Source: Lwoffella lincolnii
GTDB taxonomy: Bacteria > Pseudomonadota > Gammaproteobacteria > Pseudomonadales > Moraxellaceae
Reading direction: 5' to 3'
Assembly: GCF_002014765.1 (NCBI RefSeq)
Contig: NZ_MUYT01000001.1
Location: 220,278-284,277, forward strand
Length of the DNA: 64,000 nt
Shown: positions 61,123-64,000 of the stretch, piece by piece
Layout: every line of letters begins with the position of its first letter
Position numbering within the stretch: position 1 is the stretch's first letter
Notes under the pieces: model-generated
Told to the model about the DNA's origin: nothing
The model's input: only the letters and a program-made list of their open reading frames with translations
Databases searched by the model: none
Made by a program: the position numbers and the translations under genes

Positions 61123-62649
61123 TTAAGATGAACAGCTCAACGCCACCGGTCTTTGTCCCTTTGGTAAGACCAACAGGTCGGTATCACAAGCAAAGCCATG
61201 CTCATCAAATGGTTTGGCAAGCAAATGATACAGTCTGTCAACTTCGCTAAAATCTTGGGCTTTTGCTTGTGTGATGGCACGTTCTAGCATGCCATTACGC
61301 ACAATGTACAAAGGATTTGTGTTGCTAAGTTGATTGATGGTTTTTGTTTCGTCTGTTATTGCCGTCAGATAACGCTGTCGCCAAGCCTGCCATGTGATTT
61401 TTGCAGTGGCACTCAACTGTTTTTCAAATTGTTGTGATAAAAATTGGTGGACACCGCTTGCCCCATCAAACAATCCTAACAGACCACGAAAGCTGTTATT
61501 ATAATCCAACTGGTTTTGATGAATCAGCATCACAAAATCACGTGCCAGTTCATCATGGTTATTTTTATGGCCATTATCATGGCTGGTTGCGTTGGTCAAA
61601 TCCTGCTCTAACCTGTGATTTAAACCCAAACCCAAACGCTGACACATCAGATGACGATATTTGGTGATGAATTCTTTTTCAAACTGCCCTAACGCCATGT
61701 CCAGCTTAGCTCGAGACAGACTTTGCACACTGCCCACACGGTAACGCAATAAATGTGGCAATGTGGTTTGTAAGTTCCACAAAGCCATGCTTGGTTGATT
61801 GGCATGGGTGTATCGCCCAAAGCTGTCAGAATGGTTGCTAATCCAGTGGGGGTCTAGTCGTTCCATAAAGGCATAAGGGCCAAAGTCTATCGTTGCTCCT
61901 GTTAAAGATAAATTATCGGTATTCATTACCCCATGAATAAAGCCGTAAGCTTGCCAATACGCCATCAGTTGGGCAGTTTTGCGAATGATTTGCTCGGTCA
62001 TCGCCAAAATAGGCAGTGGGGCATCTTGACAATCAGAAAAATAAGTCTGCATGACATGGTCAATAAATCCATCAAACAAATCAGGGGCATAACTTGCCAC
62101 CCATTCAAGATGCCCAAGCCGTATATGACAATCCGCCACTCGCATCAAGGCAGCAGCGGTCTCAACCTGCTCACGATACACTGGCAAATCAGAGCTGACA
62201 AAGCCCAACGCATTTGATGACGCAATGCCCAAATGAGTGAGGGCATGACCACCCAGATATTCTCGAATGGTACTGCGTAATACCGCACGACCATCACCCA
62301 TGCGTGAATAAGGGGTACGCCCCACACCTTTAAGATGTAAGTCTGTCAGCTTACCATGATTGTCGATGACTTGAGCCATCAGTAAGCCACGTCCATCACC
62401 AAGTTGACCTGCCCAATGTCCAAATTGATGCCCAGCATACGCCATGGCAAGGGGGGCAAAGCCGTCTGGTATGTGTTGCCCTGCGATGATGTCCACCCAA
62501 TTTGTCATTAAATTGACATCTTGAGACCAGCCAATATGCTCTGCCACTTGATGATTAAAATGCCCAATGACTGGATTGGGCAAAGGATTGGGGGCTTGAC
62601 GATGATAAAGTCTTTGGTCTAGCTGATTGTATTGGTTGCAAAATTGCAT
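61123..62649 (-). CDS. selO: SelO-family protein adenylyltransferase
   Basis: Pseudokinase-fold enzyme that transfers AMP to proteins (AMPylation) and responds to redox state in E. coli (YdiU). Seen: PLAMAYAGHQFGHWAGQLGDG, GRTPYSRMGDGRAVLRSTIREYLG, YGFIHGVMNTDNLSLTGATIDFGPYAF (the N and D residues of the flipped active site), and the C-terminal VALSCSS with the conserved Cys where mitochondrial SelO has selenocysteine. 508 aa, slightly longer than usual. Its ATG overlaps the stop of the upstream desaturase gene by one base (TGATG), so translation is coupled. Confidence 0.94.
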   Translation of the reverse strand: MQFCNQYNQLDQRLYHRQAPNPLPNPVIGHFNHQVAEHIGWSQDVNLMTNWVDIIAGQHIPDGFAPLAMAYAGHQFGHWAGQLGDGRGLLMAQVIDNHGKLTDLHLKGVGRTPYSRMGDGRAVLRSTIREYLGGHALTHLGIASSNALGFVSSDLPVYREQVETAAALMRVADCHIRLGHLEWVASYAPDLFDGFIDHVMQTYFSDCQDAPLPILAMTEQIIRKTAQLMAYWQAYGFIHGVMNTDNLSLTGATIDFGPYAFMERLDPHWISNHSDSFGRYTHANQPSMALWNLQTTLPHLLRYRVGSVQSLSRAKLDMALGQFEKEFITKYRHLMCQRLGLGLNHRLEQDLTNATSHDNGHKNNHDELARDFVMLIHQNQLDYNNSFRGLLGLFDGASGVHQFLSQQFEKQLSATAKITWQAWRQRYLTAITDETKTINQLSNTNPLYIVRNGMLERAITQAKAQDFSEVDRLYHLLAKPFDEHGFACDTDLLVLPKGQRPVALSCSS

Positions 62650-63851
62650 CAGACCGATACTCGATATAATTGTTTAAGCACACTTTCTAACTGCTGACTG
62701 TGGGCATAAATTTTTTGTTCGATTTGCTTGTATTGATCTTTAAGTGCTTCATCTACTTCATGCAACCGTTCTGAGAATTCATTTTTTTTCATTTCAATGC
62801 TTTTCTTTTTTAATGCTTGCCATTCTTCGACCGTGGCATTAAAGGCATGATACTCATTGGTAATTTTGGTTTTGATGTTATCAAAGTCCATTAAATTAAT
62901 ATTCATGCTGGTGATTTTGTCCATACGAGCATTGGCACGAGTAAACTGCATCTGAACTTCAGCATGTTTGATGGTGGCATCATCAACGGTGCGTAAATCA
63001 TTGGCTAAGCCAACTTTTGATAGTGCCAAAATTAACCACTTGGTTGGGTCGTATTGCCACCATTTAACGCCATTACGGTAGTCGTATTGAAAGTAGTGAT
63101 GATAGTTATGATAACCTTCCCCCCAGGTAAAAATTGCCAACACAAAGTTATCACGAGCGGTGTTACTGTCGGTATAAGGGCGTGAGCCAAACATGTGGCA
63201 TAAAGAATTGATAAAAAAAGTAAAATGATGCGTCAATACCAAGCGTAGCAAGCCTGCAATAATCAATGTGCCTGCAATATCACCAATCAACCAACCCACC
63301 AGTGTCATGATACCGATGTTGGTTAGTAATACCCAAATGCCATAGTATTTGTGCTGAATTTGTAATATTGGGTCTTTGAGTAAGTCGGGAATGTTTTTAT
63401 AATCAAACTGTCCGCTGGGGTAATTTTTTAACATCCAACCAATGTGGCTAAACCAAAAACCACGGCGAGCAGAGTAGGGGTCTTTGTGTTCATCATCGAC
63501 ATGGCGGTGATGTGTACGATGTCCAGAACACCAGTCAAATGCCGAACTTTGCACCGCAAAAGTTGCTCCCAAAAGCAAAAAATATTTAACCATGGGGTGA
63601 GCGGTATAAGCACGGTGAGCTAACAAACGGTGATAGCCTGCGGTGATGCTCAAACCTGTCCATGCCATCATAAAGGCAAATAGCCACCAAACTGATGCGT
63701 TAAATTGATGTGTCCATAGATACCAAGGTACTAAAATCAGTGCCAGTAAAGGTGTGCTGACCAATATCACAGCAGGTATCCAGTTGATAGAAGCGTGGGT
63801 AAAATCATGTTCATGTTGGTTGGCGGTATCATGTTTACGGTGTGTGCTCAT
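62649..63851 (-). CDS. Acyl-CoA/acyl-lipid delta-9-type fatty acid desaturase
   Basis: Di-iron membrane desaturase that introduces a double bond into saturated acyl chains. Seen: the three His boxes HRLLAHR, HRTHHRHVDDEH and EGYHNYHH, about four transmembrane segments in the first 215 residues (AVILVSTPLLALILVPWYL, FAFMMAWTGLSI), and a C-terminal coiled-coil tail (about 305-395; ALKKKSIEMKKNEFSERLHE) beyond the usual domain. 400 aa. AAGGA precedes the ATG by about ten bases. It shares a one-base stop-start overlap with selO downstream. Confidence 0.94.
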   Translation of the reverse strand: MSTHRKHDTANQHEHDFTHASINWIPAVILVSTPLLALILVPWYLWTHQFNASVWWLFAFMMAWTGLSITAGYHRLLAHRAYTAHPMVKYFLLLGATFAVQSSAFDWCSGHRTHHRHVDDEHKDPYSARRGFWFSHIGWMLKNYPSGQFDYKNIPDLLKDPILQIQHKYYGIWVLLTNIGIMTLVGWLIGDIAGTLIIAGLLRLVLTHHFTFFINSLCHMFGSRPYTDSNTARDNFVLAIFTWGEGYHNYHHYFQYDYRNGVKWWQYDPTKWLILALSKVGLANDLRTVDDATIKHAEVQMQFTRANARMDKITSMNINLMDFDNIKTKITNEYHAFNATVEEWQALKKKSIEMKKNEFSERLHEVDEALKDQYKQIEQKIYAHSQQLESVLKQLYRVSV

Positions 63852-64000
63852 GGGAGATGTTCCTTAATCATCAATCATTTATCAAATATTCATCAATCAA
63901 TCATCGTGCAATGTCATGATTTTAAATAACTGAGCTTATTTTACTAAAAATATTAATTCTAGTGAACACTTGTAACGCATTATTTTTATCCTCCGTTGCC
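63852..64000. other. Upstream region of the desaturase gene
   Basis: 149 bp to the window end. It holds CAATCAT-type short repeats near 63868-63905 and an A/T-rich stretch. The promoter of the desaturase-selO unit is probably here but is not resolved. Confidence 0.5.

Overview
The window is a chromosomal segment of a gammaproteobacterium in Moraxellaceae, most probably Moraxella. The reasons are: an lbpA-type lactoferrin receptor gene followed directly by a Slam-type gene (the gene order known from Moraxella lbp loci), A/T-leaning coding sequence rich in CAA, AAA and GAT codons, and housekeeping neighbourhoods typical of Moraxella/Acinetobacter (ihfB-lapA, lysC-csrA, holB-pilZ, rluD-pgeF). 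I see no prophage, insertion sequence, CRISPR array or restriction system. Most of the window is core genome.

Layout. 1-4.6 kb: host-iron acquisition (lbpA, slam). 4.7-11.4 kb, minus strand: tadA-ung, clpA-clpS, an unassigned membrane coiled-coil protein, hemE. 11.7-17.5 kb, plus strand: ihfB, lapA, a mutT-like NUDIX gene, a candidate divergent holD, serC, a four-LysM protein, gloB. 17.5-20.0 kb: a LonB-like AAA+ protease, minus strand. 20.1-23.7 kb: lpxK, kdsB, holB, pilZ. 23.8-32.9 kb: an RDD protein, prfA, a small A/T-rich accessory patch (DUF1877 gene, a lipoprotein gene broken by a stop codon, a palindromic element), lysS, an unrecognised 463-aa protein, dnaX, a LysR regulator. 33.1-37.3 kb: asd, a GT4 glycosyltransferase, two unusually long non-coding stretches with plus-strand terminators that no recognised gene accounts for, then tRNA-Val and tRNA-Asp. 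37.3-43.1 kb: a Bax-inhibitor-1 protein, nadK, DUF1315, hopJ-csrA, lysC, lysO. 43.4-48.5 kb: marC, two tandem paralogous membrane-anchored proteins, rluB, cysS. 48.9-57.4 kb: guaB, glmM, pdxH, rluD, pgeF, xseB/xseA, a phosphopantetheinyl transferase. 57.5-63.9 kb, minus strand: an outer-membrane beta-barrel protein, maeB, and selO coupled to a fatty-acid desaturase.

How the genes fit together. LbpA and Slam belong to one surface system: Slam would export the lipoprotein partner (LbpB, expected just upstream and outside the window) that works with LbpA. lpxK and kdsB serve lipid A/LOS synthesis, and the GT4 enzyme may too. asd, lysC and lysO cover entry to the aspartate family and lysine export. 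dnaX, holB and the holD candidate would supply three subunits of the clamp loader. ClpS is the adaptor for ClpA.

The most distinctive sequence-level trait is the frequency of 11-18 bp tandem duplications, usually 2-3 copies, in gaps between genes and in some coding regions. They fall in leaders, at ribosome-binding sites and across stop codons. One has built a repeat-containing 24-codon leader ORF whose stop overlaps the cysS start. Other items worth following are the EF-hand-bearing paralog pair, the holD candidate, the candidate small-RNA regions and the nonsense-interrupted lipoprotein.
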